Source: Bufo bufo (taxonomy: Eukaryota > Chordata > Amphibia > Anura > Bufonidae). From it: a stretch of DNA of 64,000 nt. Positions 54,283 through 63,465 of this stretch are shown here, in pieces. The translations under genes were made by a program, and so were the position numbers. Each line of letters starts with the position of its first letter. The first letter of the stretch is position 1. The notes under the pieces are model-generated. The model had not been told where the DNA came from, did not search any database, and saw only the letters and a list, made by a program, of their open reading frames with translations. The stretch spans positions 338,179,010 through 338,243,009 of the forward strand of contig NC_053392.1 in NCBI RefSeq assembly GCF_905171765.1. Reading direction: 5' to 3'.

Positions 54283-55415
54283 ATGGTCAAGGGGTCTCAC
54301 GGTCCTTATCCTATCCCCACGGGTACGTTATTCAGTTTACTTTATGTTTCCCCCAGATTCCTAGAAGCGTCTCCGGCCATTATCATTCTAAAAGCAGGCA
54401 AAGCCCCGCAAGGAGATGCCCGACGCGGACCCCACGGGTGCCACAATCCCAGCATACAACACCCCAGTGATGGTTTAGAATCTCTGATCTCAACAGCAAA
54501 ACACCTCATAACACAATCATTAGCCCCAAATATGTCCAGGAATTATAAAGCGGGGTTGAAAGCGTTTGAGAGATTTAGACTTCTCTATTCTCAGGGCGGC
54601 CGCGACGAAATATCTTACTTACTGGCGTTCATAGCCTTCTGCCATTCCCAACAAAAGCTCTCATATAATACTATCAAATTATACCTAGCAGGCCTTCAAC
54701 TCCATTTTATGCTCAGTAATCCGGGTTGTTCTTCTATCTTGTCCAACCAGGTCATCAAGGCGGCCCTCAGGGGAATACAGGAAAATGCAAAACAGGCTGC
54801 CACCCGCAGACAGCCGGTGTTCGGCAAGCTGTTCAGGGATTTGTCTTCTGCCCTGGACGGCGATCCTTTTTGGCCCTTGACCAGCATGGTCATCCAAGCG
54901 GCCATGTTCTAAGTTTTTACGGCTTCCTCCTGCCAGGAGAATTCACTGGCAGCTCTCCGAGACCCGGCGGTCTTCGCAAAGAACAACTGTCGTGGCACTA
55001 TAACTATTATGTACTCAGCATTCCGTCAACCAAAACAAACCAGACAGGGCCATCCACGGAAATTAAATATTTCCCTACCCGGAATAATTGGTGTCCAGTC
55101 CAGATCCTCAATAAATTATTGTCCCTGTTGCAGACAGCGCCTCCTGACAGTCTGCTCCTGCCCTTCAAGAACAAACCCCTCACTTCAAACCAATTCACGT
55201 CCCACATCCGCTCTCTGGCGGCAGGTCTGGGGTACGACCCAGGAGCCATTTCGGGTCACTCGTTCCGTATTGGGGCGGCCTTGTCAGCTTCGAAACACCA
55301 AGTCCCCGCTCACGTTATTCGATCCATGGGGCGCTGGAGGTCATCTTGCTTCAACAGATACATTCCGAATCCACACCGGGAAATTTCTCAAGCTTTTCAG
55401 TCGTTGGCGTTATAG
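54283..55415 (+). pseudogene. Tyrosine recombinase of Ngaro-like element, broken
   Basis: Integrase-type recombinase expected to insert a circular cDNA without target duplication. The N-terminal SAM-like core-binding domain spans about 54480-54800 ('KHLITQSLAPNMSRNYKAGL', 'LSYNTIKLYLAGLQLHF', 'LSNQVIKAALRGIQ'). The frame stops at 54910-54912 ('QAAMF*'), and the catalytic domain continues in another frame ('SFYGFLLPGEFTG'). It has 'SGHSFRIGAALSA' (the H-x-x-R box), 'VIRSMGRWRSSCFNRYI' (Trp and the nucleophile Tyr). In the first box the family normally has Arg in FLRxGE; here it reads FLLPGE, so the first catalytic Arg is replaced by Leu. The frameshift and the lost Arg both argue that it is inactive. 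A Crypton origin is less likely given the split repeats. Confidence 0.85.
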
Positions 55416-55477
55416 GTCATGCGGGCTGGAAGAATATGAATAAACCAGTGTAGACAACATAGCGTACTTGTCTTTTT

Positions 55478-55582
55478 GCCCTCTCCAGGCTTACCCACGC
55501 CCGTGGCTTCCGGCACAACTCAGCCATAGTTCAGGTTCGGCATGCCTTACCCACGTCCAAGACGCATTTAGCCCTGCCCATA
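55478..55582 (+). repeat. Split direct repeat B1
   Basis: Starts GCCCTCTCCAGGCTTACCCA and ends AGCCCTGCCCATA, directly abutting A2. The B1-A2 junction is what a circle joining the two element ends would look like. Confidence 0.9.
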
Positions 55583-55679
55583 AGTATTAAGGCTGATTTC
55601 AGCCTGTATTTGTGGGCAGGGCGTTAGCTCCCTATATATACCTGCCAATTCCTTCCCTCAGGTGGTGTGTCTCACTTGC
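55583..55679 (+). repeat. Split direct repeat A2
   Basis: Identical by eye to A1 at 51746. Followed by a 42-base C-rich linker before B2. Confidence 0.9.
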
Positions 55680-55721
55680 CCCTCCCTCCCACCCCTTTTT
55701 TCACACACTCCAATAGGGTAC

Positions 55722-55826
55722 GCCCTCTCCAGGCTTACCCACGCCCGTGGCTTCCGGCACAACTCAGCCATAGTTCAGGTTCGGCATGCCTTACCCACGT
55801 CCAAGACGCATTTAGCCCTGCCCATA
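55722..55826 (+). repeat. Split direct repeat B2 (right end)
   Basis: Identical by eye to B1. Ends CTGCCCATA, after which the host sequence resumes as ATAAAATATAC. Confidence 0.9.
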
Positions 55827-56285
55827 AATAAAATATACAAAAAAAGTGTCTAGATACATCTCATACAAATATGAAAGTGACAAGCCTGGAAGACAATTAA
55901 GGTTAAGTCCATAAATTTGTATAATCAAAGCTTCCAGGTATGTTATTTCAGAAGTAACACAATAGTTTACATAAGTGGCAATCAACTGTGTATAATCGTC
56001 ATCTGTAGATGTGTAAACGTAGCAGGACCAAACGTGGAATCAGGCGTGCTCGATGGTGGGAGGATACAGTGTTGCGGACTACACCGCATGGATACGGCGT
56101 CCAGAAACTGCAGCTGCGCATGTCAGTGATGTCACACTAAAGGAATCACATGATCCCCGTGTGAAACATCACCTGACAGTGATGTAGTTGTATGAGATGT
56201 ATCTAGACACTTTTTTTGTATATTTTATTCATGTATGGTAATTTGTCATGACCACATAAAAACTCACGTTTTTTTCAATGTTGTA

Positions 56286-56326
56286 TTGCTTGAGAATGGT
56301 CCCAGTAAGCGGACTGAAACGTCGCA
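56286..56326 (+). ncRNA. Hammerhead-like motif, altered core
   Basis: TTGC, TTGAGAA, one base, GGTCC/GGACT as stem II (one G-T pair), GAAA, ACGT, C, GC. Same layout as the motif at 50398. 'GGTGAATAAAGG' follows a few bases downstream in both. Confidence 0.42.
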
Positions 56327-56384
56327 TAGGTGAATAAAGGATCCCACTTTTTCTTCACCATCGGATGTGCTGCAGTTTCATTTA

Positions 56385-56435
<51 letters not shown>

Positions 56436-56438
<3 letters not shown>

Positions 56439-57998
56439 TGCGTGCAGAATTATTAGGCAAATGAGTATTTTGACCACATCATCCTCTTTATGCATATTGT
56501 CTTACTCCAAGCTGTATAGGCTCGAAAGCCTACTACCAATTAAGCATATTAGGTGATGTGCATCTCTGTAATGAGAAGGGGTGTGGTCTAATGACATCAA
56601 CACCCTATATTAGGTGTGCATAATTATTAGGCAACTTCCTTTCCTTTGGCAAAATGGGTCAAAAGAAGGACTTGACAGGCTCAGAAAAGTCAAAAATAGT
56701 GAGATAGCTTGCAGAGGGATGCAGCACTCTTAAAATTGCAAAGCTTCTGAAGCGGAATCATCAAACAATCAAGCGTTTCATTCAAAATAGTCAACAGGGT
56801 CGCAAGAAGCGTGTGGAAAAACCAAGGCGCAAAATAACTGCCCATGAACTGAGAAAAGTCAAGCGTGCAGCTGCCAAGATGCCACTTGCCACCAGTTTGG
56901 CCATATTTCAGAGCTGCAACATCACTGGAGTGCCCAAAAGCACAAGGTGTGCAATACTCAGAGACATGGCCAAGGTAAGAAAGGCTGAAAGACGACCACC
57001 ACTGAACAAGACACACAAGCTGAAACGTCAAGACTGGGCCAAGAAATATCTCAAGACTGATTTTTCTAAGGTTTTATGGACTGATGAAATGAGAGTGAGT
57101 CTTGATGGGCCAGATGGATGGGCCCGTGGCTGGATTGGTAAAGGGCAGAGAGCTCCAGTCCGACTCAGACGCCAGCAAGGTGGAGGTGGAGTACTGGTTT
57201 GGGCTGGTATCATCAAAGATGAGCTTGTGGGGCCTTTTCGGGTTGAGGATGGAGTCAAGCTCAACTCCCAGTCCTACTGCCAGTTTCTGGAAGACACCTT
57301 CTTCAAGCAGTGGTACAGGAAGAAGTCTGCATCCTTCAAGAAAAACATGATTTTCATGCAGGACAATGCTCCATCACACGCGTCCAAGTACTCCACAGCG
57401 TGGCTGGCAAGAAAGGGTATAAAAGAAGAAAATCTAATGACATGGCCTCCTTGTTGACCTGATCTGAACCCCATTGAGAACCTGTGGTCCATCATCAAAT
57501 GTGAGATTTACAAGGAGGGAAAACAGTACACCTCTCTGAACAGTGTCTGGGAGGCTGTGGTTGCTGCTGCACGCAATGTTGATGGTGAACAGATCAAAAC
57601 ACTGACAGAATCCATGGATGGCAGGCTTTTGAGTGTCCTTGCAAAGAAAGGTGGCTATATTGGTCACTGATTTGTTTTTGTTTTGTTTTTGAATGTCAGA
57701 AATGTATATTTGTGAATGTTCAGATGTTATATTGGTTTCACTGGTAAAAATAAATAATTGAAATGGGTATATATTAGTTTTTTGTTAAGTTGCCTAATAA
57801 TTATGCACAGTAATAGTCACCTGCACACACAGATATCCCCCTAAAATAGCTAAAACTAAAAACAAACTAAAAACTACTTCCAAAAATATTCAGCTTTGAT
57901 ATTAATGAGTTTTTTGAGTTTATTGAGAACATGGTTGTTGTTCAATAATAAAATTAATCCTCAAAAATACAACTTGCCTAATAATTCTGCACTCCCTG
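56436..57998 (+). mobile_element. Tc1/mariner-type element C
   Basis: TA-flanked (56434-56435, 57999-58000). The termini share GTGCAGAATTATTAGGCAA after a few variable bases. A second, inner pair lies at 56617-56637 (TGCATAATTATTAGGCAACT) and 57787-57808 inverted, so each end has outer and inner binding-site-like repeats (IR/DR). It landed at the edge of a TA microsatellite. Confidence 0.92.
56654..57670 (+). pseudogene. Tc1/mariner transposase, full length with two stops
   Basis: A 339-codon reading frame with no frameshift. From the ATG: 'MGQKKDLTGSEKSKIVR', a stop (TAG, codon 18), then the helix-turn-helix region, 'GVPKSTRCAILRDM', catalytic Asp in 'KVLWTDEMRVSLDG', Asp in 'IFMQDNAPSHASKYS', and 'WPPC' followed by a stop (TGA) at about 57453 where Ser would precede 'PDLNPIENLW', which holds the third acidic residue. 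The end 'VLAKKGGYIGH' is the normal C-terminus. Two point substitutions disable it; everything else is present. Confidence 0.92.
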
Positions 57999-58240
57999 TA
58001 TATAGAAACCAAAAAAGAAACAAAAAAGAAACACAGCAGCACAAGACCAGAAAATAGCGGGTGCAAGTCCTCTCAGCCGCAGGCTCAGACGGCTATAAAC
58101 AAGTATAGTTTCCAAAGATGAGGCAGCACTCCAAATAGAAACGTGGATCCAAAACGTGGATCCTTTATTCCCCTCTGTGCAACGTTTCAACCGTCTCAAT
58201 GCGGTCTTTCTCAAGCGGTCTTTCTTCCACTAAAGAAAGA
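57999..58240 (-). mobile_element. Short element end with hammerhead-like motif
   Basis: On the minus strand: the hammerhead-like motif (58177-58217), 'GGGAATAAAGGATCC', then 'GGAGTGCTGCCTCATC' and 'TATACTTGTTTATAGCCG'. Same order as the tails at 50440 and 56326 but a diverged sequence, so it belongs to a related family. The 5' extent, perhaps to about 58800 with 'CACGTGGGACGCC' and 'CGAGCACACC', is not resolved. Confidence 0.5.
58177..58217 (-). ncRNA. Hammerhead-like motif, altered core (minus)
   Basis: Minus strand: GC, TTGAGAA, one base, stem II GACCG/CGGTT (one G-T pair) around an 8-base loop, GAAA, then AACGTT, which is self-complementary, and GC. Shares the T/A replacement at core positions 3 and 8 with the copies at 50398 and 56286 although stem II is different in sequence. 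Confidence 0.42.
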
Positions 58241-58805
58241 AGAAGCCGGCTACATAAAAATCAAAGTAAAGCAAACAAAGCATCCCGTACGGATTCCAAA
58301 GCAGTCGCTCAATAGTGACGTCATACGAGCGCGTATCCGGTCCCCAAGGCAACCAGGTCACGTGGGACGCCACGTTCAGGCCGAGCACACCACGTGAGAC
58401 GCTGTGTGGTGAGCGGCCGCCTGGATCGCCGCTGCGGATGAGGCAGTGAAGACGGGTAAGACCGGGCTCGATTCTGAGCACTGTAGAGGCAAGTGAGATA
58501 TACCCACAATATTTTTTGCACGCGGTTCTATTGTGATTACCTACGCTTTGACGCAGAGACTGAGTGTGGGGCATACGCTGGTTGTATATGTGGTTTATGT
58601 ATTTGTATGATTTTAGGGGTATGTTCTTAATATTTTAATAAATTAAAGTGTATAATTACTGTCACTGCCGTGGTGGTCCCTTTTGAGAGTGCCCCCCCAT
58701 ACTTGCTATATTTTACTTCTCTACCGGTCCTGAGGGTGGGACCTGGGGGTGAGCACCTGTTCCGTATAGAGAGAGGGTGAGCCGCTGTATTCCTTTTCTA
58801 CTATA

Positions 58806-59592
58806 TGTTAACTGAAATAACCACTCGTTACAACCGAGGTATGCAGCAAAGCATTTGTGAAGCCACAACATGCACAACCTTGAGGCGGATGGGCTACAAC
58901 AGCAGAAGACCCCACCGGGTACCACTCATCTCCACTACAAATAGGAAAATGAGGCTACAATTTGCACGAGCTCACCAAAATTGGACTGTTGAAGACTGGA
59001 AAAATGTTGCCTGGTCTGAGTCTAGATTTCTGTTGAGACATTCAAATGGTAGAGTCCGAATTTGGCGTAAACAGAATGAGAACATGTATCCATCATGCCT
59101 TGTTACCACTGTGCAGGCTGGTGGTGGTGGTGTAATGGTGTGGGGGATGTTTTCTGGGCACACTTTAGGCCCCTTAGTGCCAATTGGCATCGCTTAAATG
59201 CCACGGGCTACCTGAGCATTGTTTCTGACCATGTCCATCCCTTCATGACCACCATGTACCCATCCTCTGATGGCTACTTCCAGCAGGATAATGCCCCATG
59301 TCACAAAGCTCGAATCATTTCAAATTGGTTTCTTGAACATGACAATAAGTTCACTGTACTAAAATGGCCCCCACAGTCACCAGATCTCAACCCAATAGAG
59401 CATCTTTGGGATGTGGTGGAACGGGAGCTTCGTGCCCTGGATGTGCATCCCTCAAATCTCCATCAACTGCAAGATGCTATCCTATCAATATGGGCCAACA
59501 TATCTAAAGAATGCTATCCGCACGTTGTTGAATCAATGCCACGTAGAATTAAGGCAGTTCTGAAGGCAAAAGGGGGTCCAACACCGTATTAG
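58806..59592 (+). pseudogene. Tc1-like transposase fragment
   Basis: Starts within the second DNA-binding subdomain ('TTCTTLRRMGYNSRRPHRVP'). 'WKNVAWSESRFLLRHSNG' contains the first catalytic site, where the usual SDES has become SESR, so the first Asp appears lost. The frame shifts near 59190 and continues 'GYFQQDNAPCHKARI' (second Asp) and 'WPPQSPDLNPIEHLWDVVER' (third acidic residue), ending 'LKAKGGPTPY'. Truncated and broken. Confidence 0.9.
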
Positions 59593-59627
59593 TATGGTGT
59601 TCCTAATAATTCTTTAGGTGAGTGTAT
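58806..59627 (+). mobile_element. Tc1-like element D, 5'-truncated
   Basis: Only the 3' part of a Tc1-like element remains, ending 'GTTCCTAATAATTCTTTAGG' and TGAGTG before TA. No left terminal repeat is visible; homology begins abruptly near 58806. Confidence 0.82.
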
Positions 59628-60167
59628 ATACTCCATGAAAGTGTGATTGACCCCACAACACTCCTCGGACTGAAACATTTAGGAAAAGAAATTGGGAATA
59701 TTAGCAGACTCAACTGGTGTGTACTGGAACCATGTCCGTGGTTGAACCCTGTTTTGGCCTTGTATGAACGTGGATCTTCGCCGCAAAAAATCTAAGTAGC
59801 CACGGAGGATATCGCATGCACGCTTTTTGTTGGTGGAGTGCCGTGTAAGTACAACCTGTGCACTGCAGGGCAAAACAACCGTACGGATTTACACTATTTT
59901 CGTTTTTTCAGTTGCAGGATATCCACAAATAGGCCATTTGCAGCCCTCGGTTTTTTTCTAAAAGGAGAAGGAGAAAAGAAAAAAACTGTTTGTATACCGT
60001 CTGTTTATGACACGCGCGGTCCGAACCTTATATATATATATATACTATGTGAAATTGATTGTCACTCAGTGTTGCTTCCTAAGTGGACAGTTTGAGTTCA
60101 CAGAAGTGTGATTGACTTGGAGTTACATTGTGTTGTTTAAGTGTTCCCTTTATTTTTTTGAGCAGTG
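59628..60167. other. No gene; a solo Tc1-type terminal repeat at the right
   Basis: No coding domain. Bases about 60110-60167 ('GTGTTCCCTTTATTTTTTTG', 'AGCAGTGTATA') look like a right terminal repeat of another Tc1 family. 'GAAGTGTGATTGACTTGG' there and 'GAAAGTGTGATTGACCCC' near 59638 are similar. Confidence 0.4.
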
Positions 60168-60722
60168 TATATACATACAATATTTTCAACTTACAGTGCC
60201 CTTTCCTGGGCCATCGTAAGTTGAAACTAGACAACATACAATGTCACAGACTAAGATCCAACCAATTAATATTACTATTTATCTAGTAAAACACTTGTCT
60301 GTCCAGTAGCTCCTCTTCATAGTACACCACGGTATTACATGTCCTGTACTGCCCTCTATCTGTGCCAGAATGAGCTACTCCTTTGGATGTCAGGGAAGGG
60401 TGACATTTTATTTCCCTGGTACACTAGGTGCTAGGTATACAGGACCCTGAAGAAGCTCCTGTCCTCACCATAGACAGTGATTTACAGTTACTAGCAGCCA
60501 TTTCTGTTAAACAGTATGTAAGGACTTGCTTTATATGTCATAGTTATCTGCTAATTTTATTAAATCTTAATTTATTTATTTTTATCTTGGGGTGACATTT
60601 TGGGGCTTTGGAGCCAATTACTAGTTTTCTATAACATTATGGACTCAAGTTACAATGGTTTCAACATACAATGGTTGTCCTGTAACCAGTTGATATTGTA
60701 ACTTGAGGGACCACTTGTATAT
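60168..60722. repeat. MITE-like sequence
   Basis: 'ATTTTCAACTTACAGTG' at the left and, inverted, 'AAGTTACAATATCAACTGG' at the right are loosely related ends; 'TCAACATACAATGG' also recurs. No coding region. Class unclear. Confidence 0.35.
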
Positions 60723-60790
60723 ACAGTCCTGATCAAAAGTTTAAGACCACTTGAAAAATGGCAAAAAATCATATTTTACATTGTTGGATC

Positions 60791-63251
60791 TTAACCCTTT
60801 CATGACCAAAGGTCATTGATGCCCCAGTGTCCAGGTCAAAATTTACAAATCTGACATGCGTCACTTTAAGTGGTAATAGCTTTGGAATACTTTTACTTAT
60901 CCACGCCATTCTGAGATTGTTTTCTCGTGACACATTGTACTTCATGACAGTCATAAATTTGAGTCAATATATATCTCCTTTTTTTTTTTTTATCCCAAAT
61001 TTACCAAAAAATTGTAAAAATTTGCAATTTTCTAAATTTCAATTTCTCTGCTTCTAAAACAGAAAGTGATACCTCATAAAATATTTATTACATAACATTC
61101 CCCATATGTATACTTTATGTTGGCATCATTTTGGAAATGTTATTTTATTTTTTTAGGACGTTAGAAGGCTTAGAAGTTTAGAAGCAATTCTTAAAATTTT
61201 TAAGAAAATTTCCAAAACCCACTTTTTAAGGACTAGTTCAGGTCTGAAGTCACTTTGTGGGGCTTACATAGTGGAAACCCCCCATAAATGACCCCATTGT
61301 AGAAACTACACCCCTAAAGTTATTTAAAACCAATTTTACAAACATTATTAACCCTTTAGGTGTTCCACAAGAATTAAAAGAAAATGGAGATGAAATTCCT
61401 AAATTTCACTTTTTTAGCAGATTTTCTATTTTATTACATTTTTTTCTTTAACACATTAAGGGTTAACAGCCAAACAAAAGCCAATATTTATTACTCTGAT
61501 TCTGCGGTTTACAGAAACACCCCGCATGTGGTCGTAAACTGATGTAAGGGCGCACGGCAGGGCGCAGAAGGAAAGGAACACCGTATGGTTTTTGGAAGGC
61601 AGATTTTGCTGGATTGGTTTTCTGAACGCCATATGTTTTTTATTTTTCTACCGATCGTCTTGTGCAGGGGCTCATTTTTTGCAGAAAGAGTTGAGGTTTT
61701 TATTGGTACCATTTTTGGGTACATAGGATTTTTTGATCATTCATTATTACACTTTATGGGACAAGGTTTTGGAACAGTTTTTTTTTTTTTTTTTACAGCG
61801 TTCATCTGAGGGGTTAGGTCATGTGACAGTTTTATAGAGCAGATCGTTACGGATGTGTCAATACCCAATATGTATACTTTTTATTTATTTAAGTTTTACA
61901 CAATAATAGCATTTCTGAAACCAAAAAAATGATGTTTTAGTGTCTCCATAGTCTGAGAGCCATAGCTTTTTTATTTTTTGGGCGATTGTCTTAAATATGG
62001 GCTTAATTTTGCGGGAGGAGGTAACGGTTTGATTGGTACTATTTTGGGGTATATTCGCCTTTTTTGATCGCTTGGTGTTGCACTTTTTGTGATGTAAGGT
62101 GACAAAAATGGCTTATTTTTTTACACCGTTTTTATTTTTTATTTTTTATGGTGTTTATTGGACGGGGTTGATGATGTGATATATTTATAGAGATGATCGT
62201 TACGGACGCGGTGACACCTAATATGTGTGGTTTTTGTTTGTTTTTTTTCAAAGAAAAGGAAATTTATTTTTTACATTTTTATTTATTTATTTTTACTTTT
62301 ATTATTTTCAAATTTTTTTATCAGTTCCCTCTTGGATCTTGAAGATCCAGTGGGGCTGATGGCTGTACTATACTTTGCAATGCTCTTGCATTGCAAAGTA
62401 TAATACAATCAGATGCCTGTAGGTGGCAGCACTGGACGCCTATACCATGGCAACCGGACGCCTTTGCAAAGCGTCCGGTTGCCATGGCAACCATCGGGCG
62501 CTGCGATCGCAGCAGCCCTGATGGTTGAGAGAGAGGGGGCCCCCTCCCTCTATTACCCCCATGGATGCCGCTACTGCGGCATCTATGGGGTTACAGCAGT
62601 GTCAGCATAGATCTGACACACGCTGCTGATGGCGGCGGCTCAGGAATGGAGCCGCCGCCATCACACACACAAGGGGGACCGCATCGGGGGCAGGGGACAG
62701 GGGGCACCATTTCACTTATAACAGATCGCGGCAGGAGGGGGTGGACCGCATGGGGGGGGGGGGCAGGATAAGATGATGGACATGAAGGGGGCACAGATCG
62801 GTGCAGGAGGGGGCGGACCGCATCGGGGGCAGGACAAGAACAAGGAGGGGGCACAGATCGGGGCAGGACCGTATCGGGGGCAGGACATGAACAAGGAGGG
62901 GGCACAGATCGGGGACTTCAGGACACATTACCGATTTCAGGCTCTGATCTGCAGAGCGCAGATCAGAGCCTGAAACCGGCATTTTAACACTGCCGCGATC
63001 CGATTGGTTAGTCTGCACAGACTAACCAATCGGATCGATTGCCGGCAAGGGGCCACTCTGATTGGTCCCTTGCCGGCATTACTGCACTGTATGCTGTCCG
63101 TGACAGCAGCAGGGCAGGGGCAGAAGCTTAAATCCAAGCGCTTTGCAGCGCTTGGATTAAAGAGCTGCCAGAACGTGTATATACGTGGTAGCTGCACGGG
63201 GTATGTGCAGCTATCACGTATATATACAGATTGCAGTCGTGAAAGGGTTAA
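60791..63251 (-). mobile_element. piggyBac-like element 3, non-autonomous
   Basis: Ends TTAACCCTTTCATGACC and, inverted, TTAACCCTTTCACGACTG, with TTAA on both sides. The left two-thirds is the same 3' module as in piggyBac elements 1 and 2 but in reverse orientation ('GTTAACCCTTAATG', 'TCTCAGACTATGGAGACAC' inverted at 61945, 'ACCTAAAGGGTTAATAA' inverted at 61345). No transposase remains. The other end, 62340-63240, is a GC-rich series of short hairpins plus a short tandem repeat. Confidence 0.85.
62340..63240. repeat. Cluster of short inverted repeats and a ~60-bp tandem repeat
   Basis: Successive hairpins: 'TATACTTTGCAATG'/'CATTGCAAAGTATA' (62369-62402), 'CCATGGCAACCGGACGC'/'GCGTCCGGTTGCCATGG' (62445-62487), 'GGCGGCGGCTC'/'GAGCCGCCGCC' (62631-62659), 'TTCAGGCTCTGATCTG'/'CAGATCAGAGCCTGAA' (62937-62975), 'GATTGGTTAGTCTG'/'CAGACTAACCAATC' (63001-63033), 'TGCCGGCAAGGGACC'-type pair (63040-63078), 'CCAAGCGC'/'GCGCTTGG' (63135-63155), 'CGTATATACACG'-type pair (63175-63230). 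From 62690 to 62930 units of 'GGGGGCACAGATCGG' and 'GACCG(C/T)ATCGGGGGCAGGA' repeat. Confidence 0.85.
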
Positions 63252-63465
63252 CAAGGTTTCAAGTAGAGCTTCAACATGTAACAAGAAGAAATGAGAGTGA
63301 GACAAAACATTTTTTGAGCATTCAATTAATTGAAAATAACGATTAAACTGAAACAGGCTGTTTTTCAGCTGATCCAAATTTTAGGACCACAAGCCTTTTA
63401 AAAGGCCAAATCTGTGCAAAGATGTGGAATCATTGTCATTTTCTGTCAGGTAGTCACACGTTGTG

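Larger units (their letters stand above)
51736..55827 (+). mobile_element. Ngaro-like tyrosine-recombinase element, non-autonomous
   Basis: It has split direct repeats in the order A1 (51746-51842), internal region, B1 (55478-55582), A2 (55583-55679), a 42-base linker, B2 (55722-55826). A1 and A2 (97 bp) and B1 and B2 (105 bp) appear identical pairwise. This order is characteristic of Ngaro-type YR retrotransposons. The only recognisable gene is a tyrosine recombinase at the 3' side; I find no gag, RT or RNase H. The place where RT would be expected holds a 1.2-kb array of 37-bp units. There is no target duplication, as expected for recombinase-mediated integration: the host joins as CATG|AATAAAA, and the uninterrupted host sequence is visible inverted at 56216-56230. 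Confidence 0.85.
51495..56384. mobile_element. Head-to-head short element (copy 2), split by the Ngaro-like insertion
   Basis: With 51736-55827 removed, this is an inverted pair of the element seen at 49901-50605. Left, on the minus strand: 51495-51735 plus 55828 to about 56190. Right, on the plus strand: about 56190-56384. The arms share 'ACCACATAAAAAC', 'ATGACAAATTACCATACATG' and the hammerhead-like motif (51641-51682 minus, 56286-56326 plus). The arrangement is like that of the large Penelope insertion at 24-32 kb. Confidence 0.65.

Noticed and set aside
54283..55415. Crypton or bacterial-type integrase
   Set aside because: The split direct repeats A1...B1-A2-B2 around it fit a Ngaro-type retroelement better. 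No GCR1-type domain is seen, and nothing suggests bacterial DNA.
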